Shown: positions 50,278 through 58,953, numbered from the stretch's first letter. The stretch: DNA of 64,000 bases from Streptomyces sp. NBC_01214 (GCF_026340975.1 NZ_JAPEOS010000002.1:762501-826500); one strand, 5' to 3'. Numbers and translations are program-made. The notes: a model not told the origin generated them from the letters alone.

Positions 50278-52308
50278 TTGAGTCGTGAAACCGACAGTTC
50301 GTCCTCCGGGCCCAAGGGGCACGGTGGAGCCGCTTACCCCTCGGGTACACCGCCGTACGGAACCGGCCAGTACCCGTCCACGGACGCTGCGGCGACCGCT
50401 CCGGAGGAGAACGCTGTGACCTCGAAGCCGTCCACGCCCGATGCTGACGGGCCCAAGACCGAGACGACCCTGACGACCCGGATCCGGATCAACATCCCGG
50501 GTTCGCGGCCGATCCCGCCGGTGGTCGTGCGCAAGGCGATGGGCAACGGCTCCGGCTCGGCCGGCGCCAGTGAGCAGACCGGGCCCGAGGCGACGCCCGG
50601 GCAGGCCTCCCCGCCGCCGCTCGCGCAGCGGCGCGGGCCGCAGCCCACCCGCATCGAGGCCGCCCCGGAGCCGGCCGGCGCCCCGGCGCCCGCGCCCGCC
50701 CCGGCGGCCGAAGCCGAGGAGCCGGCCAGCAACTGGTTCGCCCCCCGCAAGCCGGCCGCCCCGGCCCCGGCATCCGCACCGGCCCCCGCAGCGGCCCAGA
50801 TGCCGCCGGCCGCGGCCGCCCCGCCGCTCGCGCAGCGGCCGTTGCCCACCCGGACGCCGTCCCCGACGCCGACTCCGACGCCCACTCCGCCGGTCGTCCC
50901 GGGCGGGGGCTTCCCCCCGCCGCAGCGCACCCAGGCCCCGCCGGTGCCCGGCCCGGACGCCGCCTTCGCACCGCCGCGCACCCCGCCGCCGCCCGTGACG
51001 GACTACGGCCAGGGCTTCGACCGGGCCTCCGCGCCCGCCCCCGCCGCCCCGATGCCCGGCGGTCCGGGCGTCGGGACGACCCAGGGCTTCCCCGCGTACG
51101 GGGGCGACCAGGGTGACACCGGCCCCGTCACCGAGGCGTTCCCGGCCTACGGCGGCGGCCCCGCCGGACCCACCGGCGGCCCCGGCTTCGGCAGCGGACC
51201 CGTCGGCGGCCCCGTCGGCGGCCCGGCCGGCGCGGCCGCCTTCGACGAGGCCCCGCAGTGGCCCGGACCCGACCTGGACGGCCCGCTGCCGACCCCGGTA
51301 CCGACCCCCGCGCCGGCCGCCCCCCGCCCCGCGGCCGCGCAGCCCAAGGCCACCGACAAGCCCGCCAAGAAGGGCCGCTCCAAGCTGGTCCTGCTCGGCG
51401 GCGGTGTCATCGCCCTCATCGGCCTGGCCTACGGCGGCGGGCTGCTCCTGAACCACTCCGACGTCCCCAAGGGCACCACCGTCCTCGACGTCGACATCAG
51501 CGGCAGCCGTGACGAGGCCGTCTCCAAGCTCCAGACCGCCTTCGGCACCCGCGCCGCCGCCCCGATCCAGCTCAGCGTCGGCGGCAAGACGGTCGAGCTG
51601 AAGCCCGAGAAGGCCGGCCTGACGCTGGACGCCCAGACCACCGTCCGCAACGCGGCCGGCAGCGACTACAACCCGATCACGGTCATCGGCTCGCTCCTCG
51701 GCAACGAGCGGGTCGCCGACCCCGTGATGCCGATCGACGAGGAGAAGCTCCAGGTCGCGCTGCAGGAACTCGCGGGCACCTCCGGCACGGCCACCGAGGG
51801 CACGATCAAGTTCGACACCGGCAAGGCCGTCGCCGTCCCCGGCACCCCCGGCACCACCCTCGACGTGGACGCCTCCGTCCAGCTGGTGGCCAAGGCTTTC
51901 AAGGACCAGGTCGCCACCGGCAAGGCGGCCGTGGCCGAACTGCCGACCACCACCAAGGCGCCGGCCATCGGCCAGGCCGAGCTGGACCGGGCCATGAAGG
52001 AGTTCGCCGAGCCCGCGATGTCCGCGAACGCCACCGTCAAGGTCGGCGCCAAGTCCATCGCCTTCGGCGCCAGGTCCCTGCCCAAGATCCTCAGCATGCA
52101 GCCCGTCGACGGCCGCCTGACCGAGAGGTTCGACCTGGAGGCGCTCAAGGCGACCTACGGGAACACCTTCGACGGGATCCTGATCACCCGCGGCAACGGC
52201 GAGAAGACGGCCGTCACCCCGCAGGACGTCGCCGGCGCCCTCGGCAAGGCCCTGCGCGGCAAGACCACGGCCGAACGCACCGTGGTCGTCGACACCAACC
52301 CGAGCTAG
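50278..52308 (+). CDS. Pro/Ala-rich membrane protein with PG-binding-like domain
   Basis: 676 residues from TTG 50278, with GGGAGAA about seven bases upstream. Residues 1-360 are a flexible Pro/Ala-rich cytoplasmic region (repeated PTPTPTPP and GGPVGGPVGGP types). One span lies at about 366-386 (LVLLGGGVIALIGLAYGGG). The outer part, about 395-676, resembles the putative peptidoglycan-binding domains found with VanW-like proteins (DVDISGSRDEAVSKLQ, VELKPEKAGL). No VanW catalytic-like domain is evident. A cell-wall-binding or envelope-assembly role is inferred. A perfect terminator follows at 52330-52362. Confidence 0.82.
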   Translation: MSRETDSSSSGPKGHGGAAYPSGTPPYGTGQYPSTDAAATAPEENAVTSKPSTPDADGPKTETTLTTRIRINIPGSRPIPPVVVRKAMGNGSGSAGASEQTGPEATPGQASPPPLAQRRGPQPTRIEAAPEPAGAPAPAPAPAAEAEEPASNWFAPRKPAAPAPASAPAPAAAQMPPAAAAPPLAQRPLPTRTPSPTPTPTPTPPVVPGGGFPPPQRTQAPPVPGPDAAFAPPRTPPPPVTDYGQGFDRASAPAPAAPMPGGPGVGTTQGFPAYGGDQGDTGPVTEAFPAYGGGPAGPTGGPGFGSGPVGGPVGGPAGAAAFDEAPQWPGPDLDGPLPTPVPTPAPAAPRPAAAQPKATDKPAKKGRSKLVLLGGGVIALIGLAYGGGLLLNHSDVPKGTTVLDVDISGSRDEAVSKLQTAFGTRAAAPIQLSVGGKTVELKPEKAGLTLDAQTTVRNAAGSDYNPITVIGSLLGNERVADPVMPIDEEKLQVALQELAGTSGTATEGTIKFDTGKAVAVPGTPGTTLDVDASVQLVAKAFKDQVATGKAAVAELPTTTKAPAIGQAELDRAMKEFAEPAMSANATVKVGAKSIAFGARSLPKILSMQPVDGRLTERFDLEALKATYGNTFDGILITRGNGEKTAVTPQDVAGALGKALRGKTTAERTVVVDTNPS

Positions 52309-52329
52309 CCCGTTCCGGACCGGCCGACC

Positions 52330-52362
52330 GGTGCCCCCGCCCGTACCCCGGGCGGGGGCACC
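52330..52362 (+). terminator. Terminator after the Pro/Ala-rich gene
   Basis: GGTGCCCCCGCCCG (52330-52343) pairs perfectly with CGGGCGGGGGCACC (52349-52362) around a five-base loop, 22 bp after the stop codon. Confidence 0.85.
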
Positions 52363-52449
52363 GTCACGTCCGCCGCATGACATCCGTCATCCGGCACGCA
52401 CGACGCCCGACACTGCCGCGCGGGACCCCGTACGGGCGAACCCCTCCCC

Positions 52450-52615
52450 ATGACGACGACGACCGCGACACGCACCGCGAAGCCCGCCACCGACCAGGTG
52501 GTCAGCTTCGAGAACGTGACCAAGAGCTACGGCACGGTCCGGGCGGTCGACGGCCCCTCCCTCACGCTCCACCCGGGCGTGACCGTCGCGCTCCTCGGCC
52601 CCAACGGCGCCGGGG
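52450..52615 (+). pseudogene. ABC-transporter ATPase remnant cut at Walker A
   Basis: ATG 52450 opens a normal-looking ATPase start (VVSFENVTKSYGTVRAVDG, then VTVALLGPNGAG near residue 50), the opening of an ABC-2-type exporter ATPase. At about 52613-52616 the expected Lys-Ser-Thr of Walker A is replaced by unrelated sequence, and the stop of the convergent SirB1-like gene follows three bases later. The rest of the ATPase and any permease are missing. The frame runs on over the antisense of the next gene but this part has no ABC features. The remnant cannot hydrolyse ATP. A deletion that fused two loci is the simplest origin. Confidence 0.85.
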
Positions 52616-52618
52616 CGG

Positions 52619-53413
52619 TTAGTTCAGGAGGGCGCGGGCGGAGGCGGCCTCCGCGCGGATCCGGGCCGCCGCGTCGGCGTCCACCGCGGAGACCACCCCC
52701 GCGTACGCGTCGAGCTCGGCCGCCCCCTCCTGGAAGGAGCCCCGCTCCACCAACAGCCGCGCCCGCTCGTACCGCAGCGCCGCCGGATGCGACGGCAGCA
52801 GCAGCGACAGCTCCACCGCCCACAGGGCCACTGCCGACTGCTCCGGGCGGGCCGAGGCCCAGGCCCGAACGTTCGCCAGGATCCGCTGCACGATGTCCAG
52901 CGTCCGGGCGGGCTCGCGCGGCCCCGACGCCAGCTCCGCCGGCCCCGTGCCCAGGGACGCGCCGCCCGCGAAGGGATCCACCACCACGCCCTCCTCCGGG
53001 TCCCCGAAGCCCACCACGAAGTGCCCCGGCAGCCCCAGCCCGTACACCGGCGCCCCGGCCCGCCGGGCCACCTCCAGCCACACCACCGACAGCAGGATCG
53101 GCAGCCCGCGCCGCCGCCTCAGCACCTCGTGCAGCAGCGAGGACGACAGCCGGTCGTAGTCCGCCGGGGTGCCGTGGAAACCGAGGCGCCCGCCCAGCAG
53201 TTCCGTCACCGCGTTCGCCCACGCCCGCCCGCCGCGCAGCCCGTACGGCAGCATCCCGGCCAGCCGGTCCAGCTCGATCTGCGCCCGGTCCATGGCGCGT
53301 TCGTCCAGCTCCGGGTCCCCCTCGGTGGCCAGCAGCAGGCACAGCAGCGCCAGGTCCGGCCGCTCCGCCCGGGCCTCGGCCGCGAACTGCTCCCGCCAGG
53401 CCGCCGGACTCAC
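52619..53413 (-). CDS. SirB1-like transglutaminase-fold protein
   Basis: 264 residues. The Transglut_core2/SirB1 pattern is visible: LLHEVLRRRRGLPILLSVVW near residues 95-115, GLPGHFVVGFGD near 127 and VDPFAGG near 146. Many such proteins also carry TPR-like helices at the C-terminus, as here (about 190-264). The usual catalytic Cys is replaced (RGLPILLS in place of a Cys-containing segment), so a non-enzymatic role is likely. It starts inside the GNAT gene's stop (four-base overlap) and is probably co-transcribed. Its own stop lies three bases beyond the ABC-ATPase remnant. Confidence 0.85.
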   Translation of the reverse strand: MSPAAWREQFAAEARAERPDLALLCLLLATEGDPELDERAMDRAQIELDRLAGMLPYGLRGGRAWANAVTELLGGRLGFHGTPADYDRLSSSLLHEVLRRRRGLPILLSVVWLEVARRAGAPVYGLGLPGHFVVGFGDPEEGVVVDPFAGGASLGTGPAELASGPREPARTLDIVQRILANVRAWASARPEQSAVALWAVELSLLLPSHPAALRYERARLLVERGSFQEGAAELDAYAGVVSAVDADAAARIRAEAASARALLN

Positions 53414-54396
53414 GAGGCCGCCCGGTAGTGGTGGTACGCGTGGTGCGTCGCGAAGCCCAGCCCGTCGTACAGCGCCCGTGCCCCCGGATTGTCCGTCTCG
53501 ACCTGCAGCCAGGCCGCCGACGCCCCCTCCTCAAGCGCCCGCCGGGCCAGCGCGGCCATCACCGCCGTCGCCAGGCCCTCCCGCCGGTGCGCGGGATCCA
53601 CGGTCACTGCCGCGAAGCCGGCCCAGCGGCCATCCACCACGCAGCGCCCGATGGCCCGGCCCCCGGGCAGCGTCGCGAACCACACCGACGGCCCTTCCAC
53701 CAGCATCCGCCGGGCCAGGTCCGGGTCGCTGACCTTCCCGTAGCGCCCGAGCCACTCCTCGTCCGGGACCCGGGTCAGGCGCAGGTCCCCGGCCGCGGGC
53801 GCGTCCACGTCGGCCACCGGGGCCAGCGCCCCGATCCGTACCTCCGCCGACACCTCCGACGCCCACCCGCGCCGCTCCAGCTCCGCACCGAGCATCTCCT
53901 GGGTGCCCGCGGCCCCCGTCGCGACCTGCACATAGGCCGGAAGCGACCGCTCCGCGTACCAGGAGGTCACTCGCGCGAGTGCATCGTCCAGCGGCATCCC
54001 CGGGTCGCCGAGCGGCAGCACGGAATTGGCCCGCCGGGTGAATCCGGCGGCCGCCCGCAGCGTCCACCCGCCCAGCTGCTCGCTCTCCAGCGGCTGCCAG
54101 GCCCGCGCGGTGACCCGCGAGAGCTCCTCGAAGGAGGCCGCGGGACCCCGCCGCCGGGCCGGCGCCGGAGGCACGATCTTGCCCGCCACCAGCGACGATT
54201 CCGAGATGCGGACGGATTGACCGTCCTTCTTTGTGATCAGCAGCACACCCTGGTCCCAGGATGTGAGAACCCCGACCGTGTCCGTGAACTCGGGTGATCC
54301 GCTCACTACGGCCTCCACCCGTCGTACAGAGACTCGTTTACCCACGTCAGCCGGGGTAATTCGGACCTCCAGCAGTCCACCGGCAGTGATTTCCAC
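53410..54396 (-). CDS. GNAT acetyltransferase with N-terminal SH3-like domain
   Basis: 328 residues from GTG (complement of 54394-54396) with AGGAGGGGCGG upstream. Residues 1-80 form a beta-rich domain (VRITPADVGKRVSVRRVEAV) like that of Mycobacterium Rv0428c proteins. The catalytic GNAT domain is at about 190-325. Its acetyl-CoA loop is RREGLATAVMAALARRA near 265 and the conserved end is NPGARALYDGLGF near 305. It transfers acetyl from acetyl-CoA to an unknown amine. It is divergent from fdxA, and the 117-bp gap between them holds the ferredoxin leader. Confidence 0.9.
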   Translation of the reverse strand: MEITAGGLLEVRITPADVGKRVSVRRVEAVVSGSPEFTDTVGVLTSWDQGVLLITKKDGQSVRISESSLVAGKIVPPAPARRRGPAASFEELSRVTARAWQPLESEQLGGWTLRAAAGFTRRANSVLPLGDPGMPLDDALARVTSWYAERSLPAYVQVATGAAGTQEMLGAELERRGWASEVSAEVRIGALAPVADVDAPAAGDLRLTRVPDEEWLGRYGKVSDPDLARRMLVEGPSVWFATLPGGRAIGRCVVDGRWAGFAAVTVDPAHRREGLATAVMAALARRALEEGASAAWLQVETDNPGARALYDGLGFATHHAYHHYRAAS

Positions 54397-54513
54397 AGCT
54401 CTGTCCGCCCCTCCTGTTCGGATCGTGCCCGGGAACGGAGATACTAGGTGCGGGCATCGACGACGCCGCGCTCCCGCGCGATATGGAAAGCCCTACCGAG
54501 GAGGAACGAGAGC

Positions 54514-54843
54514 GTGACCTACGTCATCGCGGAGCCTTGTGTCGACGTCAAGGACAAGGCATGCATCGAAGAGTGCCCCGTCGACTGCATCTACGAGGGC
54601 CAGCGGTCCTTGTACATCCACCCGGACGAATGCGTCGACTGTGGTGCGTGTGAGCCGGTCTGCCCGGTCGAGGCCATCTTCTACGAGGACGACACCCCGG
54701 AGGAGTGGAAGGACTACTACAAGGCGAACGTCGAGTTCTTCGACGAGCTCGGTTCGCCCGGTGGTGCCTCCAAGCTGGGCCTGATCGAGCGCGACCACCC
54801 CTTCGTCGCGGCGCTGCCCGCCGGTATCAACGGCGAGCACTGA
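54514..54843 (+). CDS. fdxA: 7Fe ferredoxin FdxA
   Basis: 109 residues from GTG 54514, with GAGGAGGAACG about seven bases upstream. The two cluster sites are CVDVKDKACIEECPVDC and CVDCGACEPVCP, spaced as in 7Fe ([3Fe-4S]/[4Fe-4S]) ferredoxins, with the typical long C-terminal tail ending in NGEH. It carries electrons for cytochrome P450s and other reductive enzymes in actinobacteria. The gene leads directly to dapC across a 107-bp gap with a hairpin; the same ferredoxin-aminotransferase pair occurs in mycobacteria (Rv1177-Rv1178). Confidence 0.95.
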   Translation: MTYVIAEPCVDVKDKACIEECPVDCIYEGQRSLYIHPDECVDCGACEPVCPVEAIFYEDDTPEEWKDYYKANVEFFDELGSPGGASKLGLIERDHPFVAALPAGINGEH

Positions 54844-54864
54844 CCTTCCAGGCAGACGCGCCCC

Positions 54865-54900
54865 TCGGTCCCGTACGGCCTTCCCGCCGCACGGGACCGA
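54865..54900 (+). terminator. Hairpin between fdxA and dapC
   Basis: TCGGTCCCGT (54865-54874) pairs perfectly with ACGGGACCGA (54891-54900) around a 16-base loop, 21 bp after the fdxA stop and 50 bp before dapC. It could be a partial terminator or mRNA stabiliser. No T-run follows (GTGTTTTCC begins two bases later). Confidence 0.6.
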
Positions 54901-54950
54901 TGTGTTTTCCGACCCGCACACACCAGCACTCAGAGAGAGCAGAGACCACC

Positions 54951-56045
54951 GTGGCCGCAGTATCCGACCGTCTTCCCGCCTTCCCCTGGGACAAGCTGGA
55001 GCCGTACAAGAAGACGGCGGCGGCCCACGCGGACGGCATCGTCGACCTGTCGGTCGGCACGCCCGTGGACCCGGTCCCGCAGCTGATCCAGCGCGCCCTG
55101 ATCGAGGCCGCCGACTCTCCGGGCTACCCGACCGTGTGGGGCACCGTCGCCCTGCGCGACGCGATCACCGGCTGGGTGCGCGGCCGCCTCGGCGCGAGCG
55201 CCGCCGAACACCGCAACGTGCTGCCGGTCGTCGGTTCCAAGGAGCTGGTGGCCTGGCTGCCGACCCAGCTGGGCCTGGGCGCCGGGGACAAGGTCGCCTA
55301 CCCGCGGCTCGCCTACCCCACCTACGAGGTCGGCGCGCGGCTGTGCGGCGCCGAGCCGGTCGTCTACGACGACCCCACCGAGCTCGACCCGGCCGGTGTG
55401 AAGCTGCTGTGGCTCAACTCCCCGTCCAACCCCACCGGCAAGGTCCTCGCCAAGGAGGACCTCGTTCGGATCGTGGCCTGGGCGCGCGAGCACGGGATCC
55501 TGCTCTTCAGCGACGAGTGCTACCTGGAGCTGGGCTGGGAGGCCGAGCCCGTCTCCGTCCTCCACGACGACGTCTGCGGCGGCTCGTACGAGGGCGTCGT
55601 CGCCGTCCACTCCCTCTCCAAGCGCTCCAACCTGGCGGGCTACCGGGCGGCCTTCGTCGCCGGTGACGCGGACGTGCTCGGCGAACTGCTGGAGATCCGC
55701 AAGCACGGCGGCATGATGACCCCCGCCCCCGTGCAGGCGGCCACGGTCGCCGCGCTCGGCGACGACGCGCACGTCGAGGAGCAGCGCGAGCGCTACGCGG
55801 CCCGCCGTACGGCGCTGCGCACGGCCCTGGAGGGGCACGGCTTCCGGGTCGAGCACAGCGAGGCGAGCCTGTACCTGTGGGTGACCCGCGACGAGCCCTG
55901 CTGGGACACCGTCGCCCACCTCGCGGGCCTGGGCATCCTGGTCGCGCCGGGCGACTTCTACGGCGAGGCGGGCGCGCGGTTCGTGCGCGTCGCCTTCACC
56001 GCCACCGACGAGCGGGTCGAGGCGGCGGTCAAGCGCCTCGGCTGA
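54951..56045 (+). CDS. dapC: Succinyldiaminopimelate aminotransferase DapC
   Basis: 364 residues from GTG 54951. It is a class I/II PLP aminotransferase. The Schiff-base Lys lies in VHSLSKRSNLAGYR near residue 225, the phosphate Arg is in the same segment, and the Asn/Asp contacts are LWLNSPSNPTG near 160 and LFSDECYLELG near 190. It makes N-succinyl-LL-diaminopimelate, a step to lysine and peptidoglycan, and dapE lies 1.8 kb downstream in this window. Length and motif order fit the actinobacterial DapC type. A bidirectional terminator follows. Confidence 0.92.
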   Translation: MAAVSDRLPAFPWDKLEPYKKTAAAHADGIVDLSVGTPVDPVPQLIQRALIEAADSPGYPTVWGTVALRDAITGWVRGRLGASAAEHRNVLPVVGSKELVAWLPTQLGLGAGDKVAYPRLAYPTYEVGARLCGAEPVVYDDPTELDPAGVKLLWLNSPSNPTGKVLAKEDLVRIVAWAREHGILLFSDECYLELGWEAEPVSVLHDDVCGGSYEGVVAVHSLSKRSNLAGYRAAFVAGDADVLGELLEIRKHGGMMTPAPVQAATVAALGDDAHVEEQRERYAARRTALRTALEGHGFRVEHSEASLYLWVTRDEPCWDTVAHLAGLGILVAPGDFYGEAGARFVRVAFTATDERVEAAVKRLG

Positions 56046-56070
56046 CCGCCGGGTTCCACGACGCAGACGC

Positions 56071-56108
56071 CCGAGGGGGCCGGGAGTTCGCACTCCCGGC
56101 CCCCTCGG
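56071..56108. terminator. Bidirectional terminator between dapC and the exported-protein gene
   Basis: A 17-bp perfect stem: 56071-56087 (CCGAGGGGGCCGGGAGT) pairs with 56092-56108 around the loop TCGC. It lies 26 bp after the dapC stop and 15 bp before the end of the convergent gene, so it serves both strands. Confidence 0.9.
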
Positions 56109-56122
56109 CGGTTCCTACGGCA

Positions 56123-56491
56123 TCAGCCGCCCAGCGGCAGGCCACCGGGGAGTCCCCCCGGCAGGACGCCGGAGGTCGGCAGCGAGGACGTCGGCAGGGA
56201 GGAGACCGGCAGCTCCTGCGTCGCGGGCAGTCCGCCGAGCAGGCCCTGCGCGGTACCGGCCACGTCGGCGGCCGGGGCCGGCAGGGCCTTGGTGGCGCTG
56301 GCGGCGGTGCCGACGGCGTCCGCGGCCGCGTCCGTCGTCGTGGCGGCGTCGGGGGCGGTGAGCGCGCCCAGCTGGGGCACGGACTCCAGGCCGGCGGCAC
56401 TGGCCGCGCCGGCCGCACCGACCACGGGCGCTGTCCCGGCTGCGATGAGCAGCGCGGCACGGGCGATCCGACGGGTCAGGGGGAGAGACAT
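56123..56491 (-). CDS. Small Ala/Leu/Gly-rich exported protein
   Basis: 122 residues. A signal peptide covers about residues 1-32 (RRIARAALLIAAGTAP, ending ASA-AG). The mature chain is low-complexity: Ala/Thr/Asp-rich, then short SSLPTS repeats and a Gly/Leu/Pro tail (LPGGLPGGLPLGG). No cysteine or catalytic motif. Similar small exported proteins in Streptomyces are usually annotated as hypothetical. A role on the cell surface is possible. The start has a GGAGC box about five bases upstream (complement of about 56497-56501). The gap 56492-56744 upstream has no gene I can support. Confidence 0.7.
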   Translation of the reverse strand: MSLPLTRRIARAALLIAAGTAPVVGAAGAASAAGLESVPQLGALTAPDAATTTDAAADAVGTAASATKALPAPAADVAGTAQGLLGGLPATQELPVSSLPTSSLPTSGVLPGGLPGGLPLGG

Positions 56492-56744
56492 GTTGCTCCT
56501 AAGCGGTAGCGGCTGAGTACGCCCTGCTAACCGCTCCCGGGGCGGGTGGAGTTGCGGTGCCGATGGGTAAAGGATCGGTAACGCATCGTTTAATCGGCTT
56601 CCGGGAAAAACGCATTGGATGCGCGCCGACCTGGGCTTCCGCCCCGATCCGGGATCGGCGGCCCGCTACACGGATCCCCCCGCAGGGGTGATCACTCGTA
56701 CGTGAGCCCGGGCGCCCCCGGCGCGTGCCCCGCGCCGGAGCCGG

Positions 56745-57722
56745 TCAGCGGGCCATGAAGATCCGTACCTCGCCCGGCCCCGCGTAGTGGGCGTCCTTGG
56801 CGCCGTCCTTCGTCCCCGTGCCGCCCTTGTCCTGCCACCGGCCGCGGTCCTTGCCCGCGATCCAGCCGTGCCGGCCGTACGACACCCGGGAGATGCCCAT
56901 CGCCTTCGAGTGGGCCACCGCCCAGTGGGCCATCGCCCGGCTGCGGCGCGTCGCGTCCTCGCCGCCGTTCTTCTTCTCCGTCAGGGTGACCTCGGCCTCC
57001 GCGGCGACCTGCCCGCCGCCGGTGTTCCGGCCGGCCTGGCCGCCCTGCGCGGACATGGTGTGCGTCCCGTCCTTGCCGAAGATCCGGATCAGGTCGGCCT
57101 GTACCTCCTCGGGGTTGCCCGGCCCGGTGGGCGCGGGCCCGCCGCAGTTCAGGGTGCCGCCGCCGGCGAAGGCCGCCGTCAGCACGGTCGCGTCGGGCTC
57201 GTGCTTCGCGTACGCCTGCGGGAACCCGCTGCGCTGCACCTTCTGCGCGGCCACCGTCAGCGGCAGGCGCGAGTACCCCGGCACGTCGACGAGGTGGTCG
57301 TAGAAGATCCCGGCCGAGTAGACCGGGTTCGTGATCTGCGCCGGAGTTCCCCAGCCCATCGACGGCCGCTGCTGGAAGAGGCCGAGCGAGTCCCGGTCGC
57401 CGTGATCGAGGTTGCGCAGCGCGGACTCCTGCATGGCGGTCGCCAGCGCGATGGTCACCGCCCGGTCCGGCAGGCCCTTGGCGACGCCGACGGCGGCTAT
57501 CGTCGCCGCGTTCGCCGCCTGCTCCGGCGACATTTCGTACGTTTCAGAGGTTTCTTCGCCCCCGACCGGGTCCGCGCTGGCCACGCAGAACGGGGCGCCG
57601 CCGCCACCGTTCGAATCGTGCTGCACGGCGAAGTACCCGATCACCGCGAGGAGAACGAGCATGCCGACGGCCGCCCGGAGCAGTCGGCGGCGACGAGGAC
57701 GGGGATCACGGGTCTCGGACAC
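56745..57722 (-). CDS. Membrane-anchored lysozyme-fold-like protein
   Basis: 325 residues from GTG (complement of 57720-57722); the frame is open further upstream over dapE but that is antisense. A basic cytoplasmic start and one span at about 15-37 (AAVGMLVLLAVIGYFAVQH) precede an outer domain. The stretch AMQESALRNLDHGDRDSLGL, followed by FQQRPSMGWG, is like the catalytic Glu region of lytic-transglycosylase-like domains that accompany NlpC/P60 proteins. Later parts are Gly-rich and basic. It may cut or bind peptidoglycan. Homologues are often mis-labelled heavy-metal transporters; no metal motif is seen. The gene is divergent from dapE with 87 bp between. Confidence 0.8.
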   Translation of the reverse strand: MSETRDPRPRRRRLLRAAVGMLVLLAVIGYFAVQHDSNGGGGAPFCVASADPVGGEETSETYEMSPEQAANAATIAAVGVAKGLPDRAVTIALATAMQESALRNLDHGDRDSLGLFQQRPSMGWGTPAQITNPVYSAGIFYDHLVDVPGYSRLPLTVAAQKVQRSGFPQAYAKHEPDATVLTAAFAGGGTLNCGGPAPTGPGNPEEVQADLIRIFGKDGTHTMSAQGGQAGRNTGGGQVAAEAEVTLTEKKNGGEDATRRSRAMAHWAVAHSKAMGISRVSYGRHGWIAGKDRGRWQDKGGTGTKDGAKDAHYAGPGEVRIFMAR

Positions 57723-57809
57723 GCGGCCCACCGTACTTGAGGCATATGACGCGTCCACCGGCCGGACGTACGGGGCTTCGTCGCATCCCGGGGCGTTAGG
57801 GTCAGTTCC

Positions 57810-58889
57810 ATGTCCGAATCCGAGCTGGACCTCACCCTGGACGCCGCCGAGCTGACCGCCCGGCTCGTCGACATCCCTTCCGTGAGCGGCGACGAGAAGG
57901 TACTCGCCGACCTCGTGGAACACGCGTTGCGCGGCCTGGCGCACCTCACCGTGGACCGCTTCGGCAACAACGTCGTCGCCCGCACGAACCTCGGCCGCGC
58001 CGAGCGCGTCGTACTGGCCGGCCACCTCGACACCGTGCCGATCGCCGACAACGTCCCCTCCCGCCTCGACGAGAACGACGTGCTGTGGGGCTGCGGCACC
58101 ACCGACATGAAGTCCGGTGTCGCCGTGCAGCTGCGCATCGCCGCGACCGTGCCCGAGCCGAACCGCGACCTCACCTTCGTCTTCTACGACCAGGAGGAGG
58201 TCGCCAGCGACCTCAACGGCCTCGGCAAGGTCGCGGACGCCCACCCCGACTGGCTGACGGGCGACTTCGCGGTCCTGCTGGAACCCTCCAACGCCGAGGT
58301 CGAGGGCGGCTGCCAGGGCACCCTGCGCGTCCTGCTCCGCACCGCCGGCGAGCGCGCGCACTCCGCCCGCAGCTGGATGGGCTCCAACGCCATCCACTCC
58401 GCGAGCCCGATCCTCGCCCGCCTCGCGGCCTACGAGCCCCGCAAGCCGGTCATCGACGGCCTGGAGTACCACGAGGGCCTCAACGCGGTCCGCATCGAGG
58501 GCGGCGTCGCCAACAACGTCATCCCCGACGCGTGCACGGTGACCGTCAACTTCCGCTACGCCCCGGACCGCACCGAGGCCGACGCGCTGGCCCACGTACG
58601 GGAGGTGTTCGCGGACTGCGACATCGCCGAGTTCGTGGTCGACGACTCCTCGCCCGGCGCCCTCCCCGGCCTCTCCCACCCGGCCGCCGAGGCCTTCATG
58701 GAGGCGGTCGGCGGTCGTGCGATGCCCAAGTTCGGCTGGACGGACGTCTCCCGCTTCAGCGCCCTCGGGGTCCCGGCGGTCAACTACGGCCCGGGCGACG
58801 CCCTGCTGGCGCACAAGGTCGACGAACGCGTCGAGACGAAGGCGATCTTGCACTGCGAGGAACGACTCCGCGCCTGGCTGACCTCCTGA
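57810..58889 (+). CDS. dapE: Succinyl-diaminopimelate desuccinylase DapE
   Basis: 359 residues, an M20-family dinuclear zinc hydrolase. The metal ligands appear in order: His in LAGHLDTVP near residue 70, Asp in GTTDMKSG near 98, the catalytic Glu-Glu in DQEEVASD near 130, Glu/Asp in EPSNAEVEGG near 157, and His in LLAHKVDE near 333. It removes succinate to give LL-diaminopimelate for lysine and cell wall. TAGGGT at 57797-57802 is seven bases from the ATG with no Shine-Dalgarno sequence, so a leaderless mRNA is likely. Confidence 0.93.
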   Translation: MSESELDLTLDAAELTARLVDIPSVSGDEKVLADLVEHALRGLAHLTVDRFGNNVVARTNLGRAERVVLAGHLDTVPIADNVPSRLDENDVLWGCGTTDMKSGVAVQLRIAATVPEPNRDLTFVFYDQEEVASDLNGLGKVADAHPDWLTGDFAVLLEPSNAEVEGGCQGTLRVLLRTAGERAHSARSWMGSNAIHSASPILARLAAYEPRKPVIDGLEYHEGLNAVRIEGGVANNVIPDACTVTVNFRYAPDRTEADALAHVREVFADCDIAEFVVDDSSPGALPGLSHPAAEAFMEAVGGRAMPKFGWTDVSRFSALGVPAVNYGPGDALLAHKVDERVETKAILHCEERLRAWLTS

Positions 58890-58953
58890 ATTCCGCTTCT
58901 CGTCACCTTTGTGCGCCTACCCTGATCCAACGATCAGCAGGAGGGAGCACAGC

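Noticed and set aside
52616..54297. Continuation of the ABC-ATPase frame to 615 residues
   Set aside because: After Walker A the translation is the antisense of the SirB1-like and GNAT genes and has no ABC features.
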